Assembly (NCBI GenBank): GCA_964398185.1
Contig: CAYNML010000002.1
Location: forward strand, 88,016 to 152,015
DNA from: Fen-1058 sp964398185
GTDB taxonomy: Bacteria; Chloroflexota; Anaerolineae; Fen-1058
Length of the DNA: 64,000 bases
Direction: 5' to 3'
Of this stretch, positions 48,210 through 57,259 are shown piece by piece. The notes under the pieces were generated by a model. The model saw only the letters and a list, made by a program, of their open reading frames with translations, did no database searches and had not been told where the DNA came from. A program made the position numbers and the translations under genes. Positions within the stretch are counted from its first letter, which is position 1. Each line of letters starts with the position of its first letter.

Positions 48210-49331
48210 TCAACTGCCGTGACACGCACGTTCATTCGCCCACTGACTGTGGCGAATCATTTCACACACGCGGTGGGCCAGCTGGCTAATCTTGACGCCC
48301 ATCACGTTCATTAACATGACGATGCCGATCTGATCCTGCGGATAAAGTCGCGTTTCCGAGGTGAAGCCGGCGCCGCCGCCTTCGTGATTGAGAAAGGCGC
48401 GGCCATTCACCTGCCCGATCTTCCAACCCAACCCCACGCCCACCCTTGCGGCGAAGCCCGCCTGTCCTCGCGCGACGATCGCTTGCATCTGCTGCGTGCT
48501 GTTTGGACTTAAGATGCCTCGTCCCTCATTCAAGTGCGCCATCACGAACGGCGCGAACTCCACGGCTGATCCAACCAGTCCGCCGATGGCCGCCGTGTCC
48601 AGGTTGTAGTCGCGCAGTTCCAGCCATCGGCCAAGCCGTGGGCCGGACACCTTGCGCGCTACGTCCGGCATGAACCAGCGCAGCATCAGTCGCAGCGGAT
48701 TCCAGTATCCAATGTAACCGCTGGCCGCATCAGATTGCATGTCAGGCGTGAAAGCAAACGCCACGTTCATCCCCAGCGGGTGCAGAATGTGATCCGTCAC
48801 ATACGTTGTGTAAGGTTGACCTGATCGGCGTGTGACGATCTCGCCGAGCAGCGCGTAGTTCACGTTGCGATATGCCACCCGCCGGCCCGGCGTCTCTTTC
48901 GCGTGCAGCGCGTACCGGCTCAGCGCTTCGGCCGTTGTCGGCGCACATGCTCCGTTTACGTGCACGGCTAAAAACGCCTTCAGGGTGTCCTTCAGGCCAG
49001 ACGTGTGGCTTAGCAAATGCTGCACGGTGAGCGCGGGCGGCAGCGCCTGGCGATATTCCGGCAAAACATGCGCGACGGCTTCGGTCAATTGAAGCTTCCC
49101 TTGCTCCACCAGCTGCATGATGGCCGTCGCCGTGTAGAGCTTGGTGGCGGAGAATAGGTGGTAGGCCGTGTGCGGTGTTGCCAGGCGCGCCTGCGTCAAC
49201 GACGCATAACCAAACGCCTCTGCCGCACTGATCCCGTCACGCTTCACGACGACCAGCGAGCAGCCCGGAATACCGGCCGCTGTCAACTCGGTTTGTATCC
49301 GATCGCGCACCTCAGGCGCTAAAGTCAACAT
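48210..49331 (-). CDS. Beta-lactamase family (class C-like) serine hydrolase
   Basis: A 373-residue hydrolase of the penicillin-binding-protein/class C fold. Ser61-x-x-Lys64 is in LFSATKLY, the Tyr-x-Asn-like element in AYRNVNYALLG (about 152-162) and the third element is HEGGGAGF (about 316). No signal peptide is seen, so it is more likely an esterase or peptidase than a resistance enzyme. It is the last gene of an operon with the alpha/beta hydrolase (23-base gap). The gap to the left (48120-48209) holds nothing recognisable. Confidence 0.87.
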   Translation of the reverse strand: MLTLAPEVRDRIQTELTAAGIPGCSLVVVKRDGISAAEAFGYASLTQARLATPHTAYHLFSATKLYTATAIMQLVEQGKLQLTEAVAHVLPEYRQALPPALTVQHLLSHTSGLKDTLKAFLAVHVNGACAPTTAEALSRYALHAKETPGRRVAYRNVNYALLGEIVTRRSGQPYTTYVTDHILHPLGMNVAFAFTPDMQSDAASGYIGYWNPLRLMLRWFMPDVARKVSGPRLGRWLELRDYNLDTAAIGGLVGSAVEFAPFVMAHLNEGRGILSPNSTQQMQAIVARGQAGFAARVGVGLGWKIGQVNGRAFLNHEGGGAGFTSETRLYPQDQIGIVMLMNVMGVKISQLAHRVCEMIRHSQWANERACHGS

Positions 49332-49354
49332 GCTACCTCGTCCAGGAACAAGTA

Positions 49355-50830
49355 TTATCTCAAGGAGCTTAGCACCATGACCAGCCCGACGACGATGGCC
49401 GTCAACGCAGCGCCCACACTGAACTTGGCCAGCTGCGGAAAACCTGGCTTGACGTGAAAGTCCATCGGCATATCGCGAAACTGTGACGTGTCTACGACGC
49501 CGCGCTCAAAATAAGTGCTCAACAGATGAGTCACGGCGGCGGGCTGCGCTTTGAGCACATCCGGCACGTGTCCAGTCTCGGGTAACACCACATGGCGTCC
49601 GTGCGATAACGCGGGCAGCAATTCGCGCTCGACGGGTTCTGCCGGCGTGGCGATGTCGAGCTCGCCGCTGATCAGCAAGGTGGGTACGTCTAATGGTTGC
49701 ACACGGCGCATGGCCTCGGGCAGCAGTTTGAGCGGCCAGTCCTCACTGATCGCGCCCCAGATCAATAGGGACAACGGCGCGCCGAGGATCGCCTCAGCTG
49801 AATCGAGATCGGCCACATAGTCACGGTCCGGTTCGTAATCGGCGCTGCCGCCCTTCGCCAGCAAGTCGCCCCACATCATCATGCGCCCCAGCATCAAACG
49901 ACCCATAAGCGACATCAACCACACCCCGCTGGCATCGCCGCGTTCGGCGGCCAGCAAGGCATCAATCGCCAACGCCGCGGTGGGACGTTGATACAACAGC
50001 ACAAACGTCATGATCTTGACGTAGCCTGGATCGATCGGGAACAGCAGCCAGCGGCGCGGCAGGTTGTGCAGCGCCGTGCGCAAGCTGGCGAGTAGATCGG
50101 GTGTGCGGGCGGCGCACTTCGAATCGCGCGACCATGACGCGGCGAAATCGGCCAGCTTCGCATCGACCGCCTCCGGCGTCCATACGAAGTGTCCCGGTGG
50201 ATTCACGCCGATCATGATCGAGCGGACGATCCGATCGGGATGCAGCTGTGCGTAGATTTGCGCCACGCGCGTGCCGTAACTGCCGCTGAGCAAATTCACG
50301 CGCTCGTAGCCCAATGCTGCGCGCGCCGCTTCCATATCTGCGACGACTTCAGGCATGGTGTAGCCTGCCAGATCAACGCCGGACGCGATCAAAGTCTGCG
50401 CGGCCTGCGTTACAGCGCGCTGCAAGTTGGCGCGCGAGGCCGCGCTGAGCACATCGCCATCGACGCCCTTCAAGGCGCGGCCAATTTCCGGACATTTGAG
50501 AATCGACGAGCCGTCTGCGCCGCGATAACCGACGAGGACGACATCATGGTTATCCAGTAATCTCGCCGGCGGCTGGAAGGACAGGTTGCTCATGCCCGGC
50601 CCGCCGTCGAGCCAGAAGATCGGATCAGCTGGCTGCGCGCTGCGGCTGCGATAGCGCACGATCGGAATTTCGATCTTGCGCGCGGCGGCCTGGCCGCGAT
50701 TTTCTGGTACGCGCATTACGCCGCGTTCGACGGCGAACGGGTGGCCTGCGATCTTGATCGTAGCGCGCTTCATCTGCAGATCGCGTGGCCGCGCAGCTGC
50801 GGAGGGCAAGGTTGGCGTCTGAAGTGTCAT
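49355..50830 (-). CDS. Alpha/beta hydrolase with C-terminal membrane anchor
   Basis: A 491-residue hydrolase similar to proline-iminopeptidase/TAP enzymes: oxyanion LDGGPGMSN (74-82), nucleophile Ser184 in NLLSGSYGTRVAQIY, Asp in ISGELDIATPAEP and His in LPETGHVPDV. A C-terminal hydrophobic segment (about 468-488) may anchor it, with the catalytic domain in the cytoplasm since no signal peptide is present. Its ATG overlaps the stop of the 72-residue gene by four bases. Confidence 0.87.
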   Translation of the reverse strand: MTLQTPTLPSAAARPRDLQMKRATIKIAGHPFAVERGVMRVPENRGQAAARKIEIPIVRYRSRSAQPADPIFWLDGGPGMSNLSFQPPARLLDNHDVVLVGYRGADGSSILKCPEIGRALKGVDGDVLSAASRANLQRAVTQAAQTLIASGVDLAGYTMPEVVADMEAARAALGYERVNLLSGSYGTRVAQIYAQLHPDRIVRSIMIGVNPPGHFVWTPEAVDAKLADFAASWSRDSKCAARTPDLLASLRTALHNLPRRWLLFPIDPGYVKIMTFVLLYQRPTAALAIDALLAAERGDASGVWLMSLMGRLMLGRMMMWGDLLAKGGSADYEPDRDYVADLDSAEAILGAPLSLLIWGAISEDWPLKLLPEAMRRVQPLDVPTLLISGELDIATPAEPVERELLPALSHGRHVVLPETGHVPDVLKAQPAAVTHLLSTYFERGVVDTSQFRDMPMDFHVKPGFPQLAKFSVGAALTAIVVGLVMVLSSLR

Positions 50831-51045
50831 GGCGTATCCTCGGTTTCTGTCTGCTCATGCAGCGCGATCAACGGTAGGCCCAGATCGCGCATCTTGATCA
50901 AGATGCTGTACAACTCCGTCTGATCGGCAATGATCGTGGTCAACACGGCCTCGCCATGCGGTTGATTGACGACCTGCGCTTCATTCAACCAGTGCAGCAG
51001 GCGTTGATCGAGATGGCCGCGCACACGGATGGTGTAAATGCTCAT
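50827..51045 (-). CDS. Conserved-looking 72-aa small protein
   Basis: MSIYTIRVRGHLDQRLLHWL begins a 72-residue protein ending TEDTP; the beta-alpha-beta pattern (YTIRVRGHLD, ADQTELYSILIKMRDLGLP LIAL) resembles small ACT-like or ferredoxin-like folds. It overlaps both neighbours by four bases (ATGA), which strongly supports it. A longer frame to 51288 is antisense-like sequence of the flavin gene and is rejected. Function is unknown. Confidence 0.72.
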   Translation of the reverse strand: MSIYTIRVRGHLDQRLLHWLNEAQVVNQPHGEAVLTTIIADQTELYSILIKMRDLGLPLIALHEQTETEDTP

Positions 51046-51464
51046 CGGAGTTGGAATTGAATCATTACGCGCTCTTGGGCCGCGCGGGCCAGGTCGTTGC
51101 GATCGAGTTGGCCGCTGGCAGCGCGTCCCACTCTGAAATACTTGGCCCAGCTCGGCCTTCTGCTCAGGTAAGCGGACAGCGCTTCGATTGCCGCCGCCTC
51201 GTCTTCGATCACTTGTCCCGTCGCTTGAACTTCGCGGCCCTGCAGACGCAGCGCGACCGGCGCACCTCCGCGCAGATTGCGCCACCACGTGCGCGTGCGA
51301 TAGCTGGTCGCCAACAAGCGATCGTCGTCACGCACATAGTTGACGGGCACGCGATAGACCTGGCCGCTTTTGCGCCCGGTATAGGTGAGCGCCAGCGTAC
51401 TGCCGCTCAACAGCGGGTGCAGCGGTGAACGCAGAATCATGATGAGAAGCGGGTTGTACCACAT
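51042..51464 (-). CDS. F420/flavin-dependent nitroreductase-like (DUF385) protein
   Basis: A 140-residue split-barrel protein of the deazaflavin-dependent nitroreductase group: HPLLSGSTLALTYTGRKSG near the start, VYRVPVNYVRDDDRLLATSY and WWRNLRGGAPVALRLQGREV, the usual cofactor-binding block. It probably reduces quinones or other small molecules with F420H2 or FMN. It is first in the four-gene operon with the 72-residue protein, the hydrolase and the beta-lactamase-like protein. Confidence 0.82.
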   Translation of the reverse strand: MWYNPLLIMILRSPLHPLLSGSTLALTYTGRKSGQVYRVPVNYVRDDDRLLATSYRTRTWWRNLRGGAPVALRLQGREVQATGQVIEDEAAAIEALSAYLSRRPSWAKYFRVGRAASGQLDRNDLARAAQERVMIQFQLR

Positions 51465-51591
51465 GGTTGTCCTTTACTGTTTGAGCCTGTTTCAGCGCGC
51501 AGGGGAATGCGCGATCTACTGCCCAAAATGTCCTCCGCCCACATCTCGTGGGATTCAGAAGCATCTTCAGCATACAACGGATGAAGTTCGG

Positions 51592-51627
51592 CGTCATCGG
51601 GCGATGGTTTATTTCGAGGTTTAGTGT
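51592..51627 (-). repeat. Duplicated 3'-flanking element, copy 1
   Basis: GTCATCGGGCGATGGTTTAT then TTCGAGGTTTAGTGTGG, nearly identical to the sequence at 52460-52496. It covers the stop of the iron-sulfur flavoprotein gene and the DNA just beyond it. Confidence 0.65.
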
Positions 51628-52406
51628 GGGAGAACAGACAACATCTTCTGCGCCTCTTCTACGAATTTTCGCTTCAGCGGTTTCAAAGGCAAGCGCTTGA
51701 GCCAGCTGAACAATGGAACCGGCACAATATCTTGATTGGCGCGGCGCTGTGTAGCGGATCGAATGCGTCCGATTGTCGCCAACTCACGCCCGGCTTGCTC
51801 AAAGGCCGCATAGGCCCCGGCCAATTTGGGGAAACGTCGCAGACTTTCTGGTGTCTGGCCGTAGCCGGACAACAGACCTGCGTTGCGTACCAGTGTGCCG
51901 ACCTGCGGCGCATCCATGAAGCGTGCGAAGGTACGAAAGTATGCGACGACGTTCCTCGGCATTTCGGCTTCCAGGTTATCGCAGCAGGCCAACAACACGA
52001 ACGGTTTGGAACACAGCATTTGATCGATGTGATGAAACATCAGGCCGCTGTCCGCCACCCGCAATATCGAACTATTGCCCGTCCCATAGAAGCGTTCCAT
52101 TAATATCTTGAGCAAGCTCGACATGCCGAACACATAGATGGGCGTGGCGTAGATGATCAGATCGGCGTCACGCATCTGCTGAAAGATGGCGAGCACCTCA
52201 TCTTTGTCGCTGTACACACACTTCAAATACCGATCCGTGCCCTGACATTCGTGGCAGGACAGACAGCGATTGAGTTTGTGCCGGGCCAGGACGATCTCTT
52301 CGCACTCGGCGCCAGCTGAACGAGCACCCGCAAACACACGCTCGATTAGAAAGTGGGTGTAGCCTTTCGTACCGCGATGACTGCCGTTCAACGCCAGGAT
52401 TTTCAT
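51621..52406 (-). CDS. NADPH-dependent FMN reductase / iron-sulfur flavoprotein
   Basis: A 261-residue flavodoxin-fold protein. FMN phosphate loop NGSHRGTKGYT (7-17), cysteines 48, 51, 54 and 63 in RCLSCHECQGTDRYLKC, like the compact cluster motif of Isf proteins, then IYATPIYVFGMSSLLKILME (flavin isoalloxazine loop). It likely passes electrons from NAD(P)H or ferredoxin to an unknown acceptor. It sits between two copies of the same short repeat. Confidence 0.85.
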   Translation of the reverse strand: MKILALNGSHRGTKGYTHFLIERVFAGARSAGAECEEIVLARHKLNRCLSCHECQGTDRYLKCVYSDKDEVLAIFQQMRDADLIIYATPIYVFGMSSLLKILMERFYGTGNSSILRVADSGLMFHHIDQMLCSKPFVLLACCDNLEAEMPRNVVAYFRTFARFMDAPQVGTLVRNAGLLSGYGQTPESLRRFPKLAGAYAAFEQAGRELATIGRIRSATQRRANQDIVPVPLFSWLKRLPLKPLKRKFVEEAQKMLSVLPH

Positions 52407-52459
52407 GCTGTACCAGCCTAAAGTGAACTCTGCTCAGCATACTCCGTTTGTAAAGCGGT

Positions 52460-52496
52460 GTCATCGGGCGAAGGTTTATTGTGGGGTTTATGTGGA
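52460..52496 (-). repeat. Duplicated 3'-flanking element, copy 2
   Basis: GTCATCGGGCGAAGGTTTAT then TGTGGGGTTTATGTGG, just beyond the stop of the MalT-like gene. It matches 51592-51627 with few differences. Confidence 0.65.
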
Positions 52497-52498
52497 GA

Positions 52499-55198
52499 TT
52501 AGACGAGGTTGAGTTCCCGCGCCTTCACGATGGCCTGCGCGCGGCCCCGCACGTCGAGCTTGCGGTAGATGTTGGAAGTGTGCGCCTTGACGGTGCCGAG
52601 ACTGATGATAAGGCGTTCTGCGATTTCTGCGTTGGACTGTCCCGCCGCAAGGAGACGCAGAACTTCGAGTTCGCGATCGCTCAGGATGAGCCGCTGGTCG
52701 CTGGGGGCCAGTTGTTGGGCGGAGTCTTCACGCGCCGGAAAAGCCGCGAGCAAGCGATCGAGGTAGTTGAGCAAGTGCAATTGATCGGGCTGCCGCGCAA
52801 TCCGCACTCTCAAATCTCCAAGCAACCACCGCGCATTTTCGTCCACAAAGAGGCGCAGATACCCTTCGGGTTCGGCGAGCTCGATCGCGCGGTGCAAAAC
52901 TTCAAGCGCGCGCGCATGATCGCCGGTGGCTTGCCGCGCGCGCGCGGTGAGGATCAGAATCTCGATCAGGCTGCGGCCATGCCCGGCGGCTTTGGCCAGC
53001 TGCTGCAAACGCTCCAACAAGCGCAGGGCGCGATCGGGCTCGCCGGCGGCCAGGCGCACGCGCGCCAGCACGGTGTAATCGAGGAGGTGCGCCAGATCGA
53101 TCGCGTCGCCATCCTCCCGCCCGGTGTGCGCCAGCCAGTCGCGCGCCGGCTGCCAATCCCGATCGTCCAACGCCACCCAGGCGCGATAAAAATCCGCCAG
53201 CTCGTCGATGCGCGGCGTCTGATACCGCTGCGCGATCTGCGTCAGTTGCTGCAAGACCTCGCCTACACCACGGCGATCGTTCTGCGCGCGCCGCACCCAC
53301 AACAGCAGCGAATATCCCGCCATCACCAGCTCGGCATTGTCGCCGCGCCGCGCCAAGCGCAGGCCGCGCAGCAAGCAGTTCTCGGCAGCGGCGAGATCGT
53401 TCCATTGATAGTGCACGTTGCCCAGGGCAATCAACGCAAAACTCGCCAGGGGCGACCACGCTGCTTCACTGCCCGCCTGGCCCAACGCCTGCCGGCACGT
53501 CTGTTCGGCCGCGCGCAGTTGACCGCGCATCACCTGCACTTGAGCCACACTCGTCATCGCGAGCAGCGTCAATTCAAAATCGCCAGCCTGTGCGCTGAAG
53601 CGCGCCGACTCTTCAAAGGCGTGCTGGGCCTCGTTCAGGTTCCCGTTATTGGAATGCGCCATGCCCAGATTGAAACCGATCAAGCCGCGTAAATGCTCGT
53701 CGGGGGGAAATTGATCCAGCGCTTGTTGCGACAACTCGATCGCGTGAGGGAAATCACCGTCGAGACGCACGGCGTAAGCCTGCAGGGCTGTCACTTCAGA
53801 TTGAATCGTCGGCGCGAGTGGGTCCGTGGGATGCAGCCGCAACCACTGCTCGATATCGTGCAGACTTCCCTCAATTTCTTGCGGGCGTCCCGAGACGAGC
53901 AACACCCAGGCCCGCACCACGCTTAAGCGAGGCCGCGTGCGCACCACCTCAGGCGGCAGTGCGTTGAGCCAGGACATCACCGTGACCAACTCACTGCGCA
54001 GCAACCACGCCTTGCCCGCGCGTTCGATCACCGTGGCTGCCCAATCGATGTCGCGCGCGGCGAGCGCGTGCGTCACCGCTTCAGGATACAGTTCGTGATC
54101 GAAATACCACTCCGAGGCGCGCCGCTGCAGCGCGGCCACCCGATCGACCTGTGTCTGTTCCAGGCGCGCCCGCAGCAGATCGGCAAACAGTTGATGATAG
54201 CGATACCACGCGCGTCGATCGTCCAACGGCACGAGGAAAAGATTTTCACTCGCCAACCGCTCGAGCCGCTCGGCCCCGCCGGCCTGCTGCGTCACCGCTT
54301 CACAAAGTGGGCCGTTCAAGCGATCGAGAATAGAAGTCTGCAACAAGAAGTCCTGCACGTCGCCCGGCTGGCGGCGCAGCACTTCCTCCAGCAAGTAATC
54401 GACGACGAAGCGATGCGTGCCGGTAAAGGCCGCCAGAAAAGATCGCACATCCGATCGGCCTTGCAGCGACAGCGCGGCGAGCTGCAATCCGGCGATCCAG
54501 CCCTCTGTGCGCGACTCCAGCGCGGCCACATCATCCGCCGTCAAATGCAGGCCCATCGCTTGATTCAAAAACGCCGCGGCTTCTTCCGGCGTGAAGCGCA
54601 GATCGTCGCTGCGCAGTTCGGTGAGCTGCTGGCGGGCGCGCAAACGGGCGATGGGCAGGTCCAACGGATCGGCGCGCGTGGCGAAGACCAGCTGCACTGA
54701 CGCCGGGAGATGATCGATCAAGAACGCGACCTGCCGCTGAATGTCAGGCGCTTCGATCAAGTGATAGTCGTCGAGGATCAACATCACTCGCTTAAGTGGC
54801 TGCGCCAGATCGTTGATCAACGCCGCCAGACCGGACGTGATCGCGTCGTCGTCTGCGGGCAGCGGCGTCGCGCGCAAGCGCAGGGCTTGCAGTGTCTGTT
54901 GCAACTCGCGGCCTAAAGTCACATCGCTTGTTTGCAGCGCGGCGATCACGTAAGCCCAGAAGCGCAGCGCCTGATTGTCGCCCGCGTCGAGCGCCACCCA
55001 GGCCACACGTGACCGGTGCAGATCGACCCAACTGCGGATGAGCGTCGTCTTGCCGTAGCCGGCGGGCGCGGCGACGAGCGTCACGCATCGGCCCTGCTGC
55101 CAGCCATTCTCCAGCCGCTCGATCAAACGCGGGCGCGTGACGAGGTTAGGCCGCAAGGGCGGCAGGGTGATCTTGGTGGTAAGCAGCGGAGCAGACAT
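52499..55198 (-). CDS. MalT-like LuxR-family ATP-dependent transcriptional activator
   Basis: An 899-residue STAND-type regulator. Walker A is AAPAGYGKTTL (43-53), Walker B LILDDYH (about 140), followed by the sensor RLRARQQLTELRSDDL; the middle is TPR-like (about 400-800) with repeated helical pairs; the C-terminal LuxR HTH is LSDRELEVLRLLAAGQSNAE followed by RLIISLGTVKAHTSNIYRKL (about 832-885). It likely binds DNA after sensing an inducer by its TPR region. ATG 55198. The target cannot be inferred; the neighbouring alpha/beta hydrolase on the same strand is upstream of it, 226 bases away. Confidence 0.92.
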   Translation of the reverse strand: MSAPLLTTKITLPPLRPNLVTRPRLIERLENGWQQGRCVTLVAAPAGYGKTTLIRSWVDLHRSRVAWVALDAGDNQALRFWAYVIAALQTSDVTLGRELQQTLQALRLRATPLPADDDAITSGLAALINDLAQPLKRVMLILDDYHLIEAPDIQRQVAFLIDHLPASVQLVFATRADPLDLPIARLRARQQLTELRSDDLRFTPEEAAAFLNQAMGLHLTADDVAALESRTEGWIAGLQLAALSLQGRSDVRSFLAAFTGTHRFVVDYLLEEVLRRQPGDVQDFLLQTSILDRLNGPLCEAVTQQAGGAERLERLASENLFLVPLDDRRAWYRYHQLFADLLRARLEQTQVDRVAALQRRASEWYFDHELYPEAVTHALAARDIDWAATVIERAGKAWLLRSELVTVMSWLNALPPEVVRTRPRLSVVRAWVLLVSGRPQEIEGSLHDIEQWLRLHPTDPLAPTIQSEVTALQAYAVRLDGDFPHAIELSQQALDQFPPDEHLRGLIGFNLGMAHSNNGNLNEAQHAFEESARFSAQAGDFELTLLAMTSVAQVQVMRGQLRAAEQTCRQALGQAGSEAAWSPLASFALIALGNVHYQWNDLAAAENCLLRGLRLARRGDNAELVMAGYSLLLWVRRAQNDRRGVGEVLQQLTQIAQRYQTPRIDELADFYRAWVALDDRDWQPARDWLAHTGREDGDAIDLAHLLDYTVLARVRLAAGEPDRALRLLERLQQLAKAAGHGRSLIEILILTARARQATGDHARALEVLHRAIELAEPEGYLRLFVDENARWLLGDLRVRIARQPDQLHLLNYLDRLLAAFPAREDSAQQLAPSDQRLILSDRELEVLRLLAAGQSNAEIAERLIISLGTVKAHTSNIYRKLDVRGRAQAIVKARELNLV

Positions 55199-55424
55199 GC
55201 GTTGGATCGTACCATAAATGCGAGGAAGGATGAGGGCCGTTCGTGGTTCACGCGCGGCGACGCCGCTCGCGCGGCGCTGCGATCGAAGTGAACTTTGTGA
55301 TTCAACCGCGGCAGGCCGATGAGGCGGTCATCCAACCGATCGGAGTGGAGGCGGCCCCCACGGTTGATCCGTTGTGGACGCGCGCGCCGGAGATCCGGCG
55401 GTTGTTGCCGACGCGATCGTCAGC
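55199..55424. other. Gap before the MalT-like gene
   Basis: This 226-base stretch has several short open frames but no good start, ribosome site or TATAAT. A GC-rich inverted repeat (CGCGCGGCG near 55250-55275) could be the terminator of the hydrolase gene. Confidence 0.35.
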
Positions 55425-56228
55425 TCACGCCTCTTCGCGCAAGAACGTCAGCACATCTCGCTGGAACTGTTTGCCCCCGGCGGGATGACCCATGTTCGGA
55501 TACAAACAGAGCCGTGCATTGGGAATGCCCGCTGCCGTTTCACGGAAGAGCGTGGGAGTGTAAAAGGGATCGTGTTCACCGGCGGCGATCAACGTCGGGG
55601 CCGTGATCTCTCGCAGCCGGTCTTTAAAGTTGAAGCGATCTTCGGCCTCGATCGTGATGATCAGATCGGTCGGGTCTTTCGGCGCGCTCAGCGCCAGCAG
55701 CGGCGCGAGCAGCCAGACTAGCGGACGCGAGAGAATCCGCTTGAGGCCGCGCTGGGGCAGCACCAAACTCATCAAGAGCGCCCACACTTTAACCCACTGC
55801 CGCCGCTGCGCCAATTCGCCCAGTTGCAGCTGCAATTGTTTGGCGGAGTCGCTCAAGACATACGCGCTCGAATGGATGCCCAGCCGCCGCACCAGCTCGG
55901 GATGATCGGCCGCGAAGTGCTGCACGATCGATCCGCCGGTCGAAACGCCGATCACATCCAGCGGGCCGCCAAATTCTTCACGAATCATGGCCGCGTAATC
56001 AGCGGCCATGTCCTGCAAGGTATAACCGCGCGGCAACCCCCGCTTGCGCAGCACCGCGTACACGGTGTAGTCGTCCTCCAGAAATTTATACGTCCCGAGC
56101 GCCATACGCGGCAGCGGCTTGTTTTCCAGCATCAAGCCTTGAAAGACGACCAGCGGACGCGGTCCACGGCCCGATCGGTTATACGGCAGACCACTGCGAA
56201 AGTATCCGGCGGATTTGGACTGGCTCAT
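55425..56228 (-). CDS. Alpha/beta hydrolase
   Basis: A 267-residue cytoplasmic hydrolase: PLVVFQGLML as the oxyanion strand, nucleophile in GVSTGGSIVQHFA (Ser near 99), Asp in AAGEHDPFYTP and His in PNMGHPAGG. The substrate is unknown. GGAGGT precedes ATG 56228, which makes it better than the upstream codon at 56243. Confidence 0.87.
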   Translation of the reverse strand: MSQSKSAGYFRSGLPYNRSGRGPRPLVVFQGLMLENKPLPRMALGTYKFLEDDYTVYAVLRKRGLPRGYTLQDMAADYAAMIREEFGGPLDVIGVSTGGSIVQHFAADHPELVRRLGIHSSAYVLSDSAKQLQLQLGELAQRRQWVKVWALLMSLVLPQRGLKRILSRPLVWLLAPLLALSAPKDPTDLIITIEAEDRFNFKDRLREITAPTLIAAGEHDPFYTPTLFRETAAGIPNARLCLYPNMGHPAGGKQFQRDVLTFLREEA

Positions 56229-56275
56229 GTGACCTCCTGTCACAGTGCTTCACGCATGCTGCGCAGTCGGGCCCG

Positions 56276-56473
56276 TTACCCTGTCTTGCTGGTCAGCGAA
56301 TGTTCCAGAAAGCGCCCCAGCTCCACTCCGCCCCACACGCCAAAGAAGAAAATCAAAAACACGGCAAACCTGATGTCCAGCCACACATGGCCGAGCAAAG
56401 ATGTTAAGGACAATGCGACCAGGATTATCCCCGCGATGAGATGGCCTTTAGTAGCCTGCCGGCTGATTTTCAT
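56276..56473 (-). CDS. Small two-helix membrane protein
   Basis: A 65-residue protein with helices LIAGIILVALSLTSLLGHVW (about 12-31) and FAVFLIFFFGVWGGVELG (about 36-53), separated by a short charged turn. AAGGAGG lies 6 bases before ATG 56473, giving it a strong start. It is downstream of the broken metallo-hydrolase fragment. No family is known. Confidence 0.72.
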   Translation of the reverse strand: MKISRQATKGHLIAGIILVALSLTSLLGHVWLDIRFAVFLIFFFGVWGGVELGRFLEHSLTSKTG

Positions 56474-56564
56474 GCGAACGCCTCCTTATGCTAGATTGCA
56501 CTTCGGTGTTCACCAGATAGCCATTGACACCACCCAGATTGATGGTCCTGATAACTTGTGTCAT
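56448..56564 (-). pseudogene. Probable remnant of an MBL-fold metallohydrolase N-terminus
   Basis: ATG 56564, after AGAGGGAAAC, opens 38 codons starting MTQVIRTINLGGVNGYLVNT. That start closely resembles the first strand pair of metallo-beta-lactamase-fold hydrolases (xxLGGVNxYLVxT), but the frame then runs into the next gene's start region and stops. No HxHxDH motif remains. So it is probably a deleted gene; a genuine short peptide is the alternative. Confidence 0.45.
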
Positions 56565-56578
56565 GTTTCCCTCTTTAT

Positions 56579-57256
56579 TCAACGGATGAAGACCAGGATC
56601 AAGCTGGCGGTTGGGATGAAAGCGCACACCGTGACGATCGCACTGCGCCAACCGCTGAGTTGCTCCGCGTGTTTGATGCCCAGCCACGTGATGACTAACG
56701 GCCACACGAAGCTCAGAATCTGGCGCGCGGCGTCGAGCCACGGCGGGAGGAAGGTGGCTCCACCGAGCGGTTGCGTGCGCTGATCGGGCAGCAGCACCAT
56801 CAAGGTTGCTTCGGGAATCCACAACAGGATCAACATCGGCAGCACACTGGTCACGCCGTAAATGGCAAACAGGCTTTCGTACGAACCTGTACCGCGCAGA
56901 GCGAGGGCAATCAGGCGCGCTGTGCCCGCAAACACAATGGCGATGATGAAGTAAGCGGGCAACCCGAAGAACGTCTCCCAGCGATAGTATTCCTCAGGCG
57001 CGATGTTGAGCACGGGCGGCGTGACTGCGCCGAAGCCGCGCGTGTAGCCGATGTAGACGATCACGGTGTACAACACGCCGATGAGCAGCAGCGCCAATAC
57101 GGCATACCCCACCCGATGACGATCGGCGATCAACCGGGGGAGATAGCGGTTCGGTCGGTAAAGTGGAATGAAGAGGTAAACGAAAAAATCTTTGAGGTGC
57201 ATAGCGTATTTGTTCTGTACCTGCCACGCTTTCGAGTGTCGCCGCAACTTGACCAT
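56579..57256 (-). CDS. YIP1-family-like membrane protein
   Basis: A 225-residue membrane protein with five predicted helices: YAVLALLLIGVLYTVIVYIG, LPAYFIIAIVFAGTARLIAL, SVLPMLILLWIPEATLMVLL, QILSFVWPLVITWLGIKHAE and IVTVCAFIPTASLILVFIR. The pattern with 'G-x-G-S-Y-E-x-L' before helix 3 (LRGTGSYESLFAIYG) is typical of Yip1-like proteins. Substrate or partner is unknown. ATG 57256 immediately follows the neighbouring methyltransferase-like gene. Confidence 0.78.
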   Translation of the reverse strand: MVKLRRHSKAWQVQNKYAMHLKDFFVYLFIPLYRPNRYLPRLIADRHRVGYAVLALLLIGVLYTVIVYIGYTRGFGAVTPPVLNIAPEEYYRWETFFGLPAYFIIAIVFAGTARLIALALRGTGSYESLFAIYGVTSVLPMLILLWIPEATLMVLLPDQRTQPLGGATFLPPWLDAARQILSFVWPLVITWLGIKHAEQLSGWRSAIVTVCAFIPTASLILVFIR

Positions 57257-57259
57257 CAC

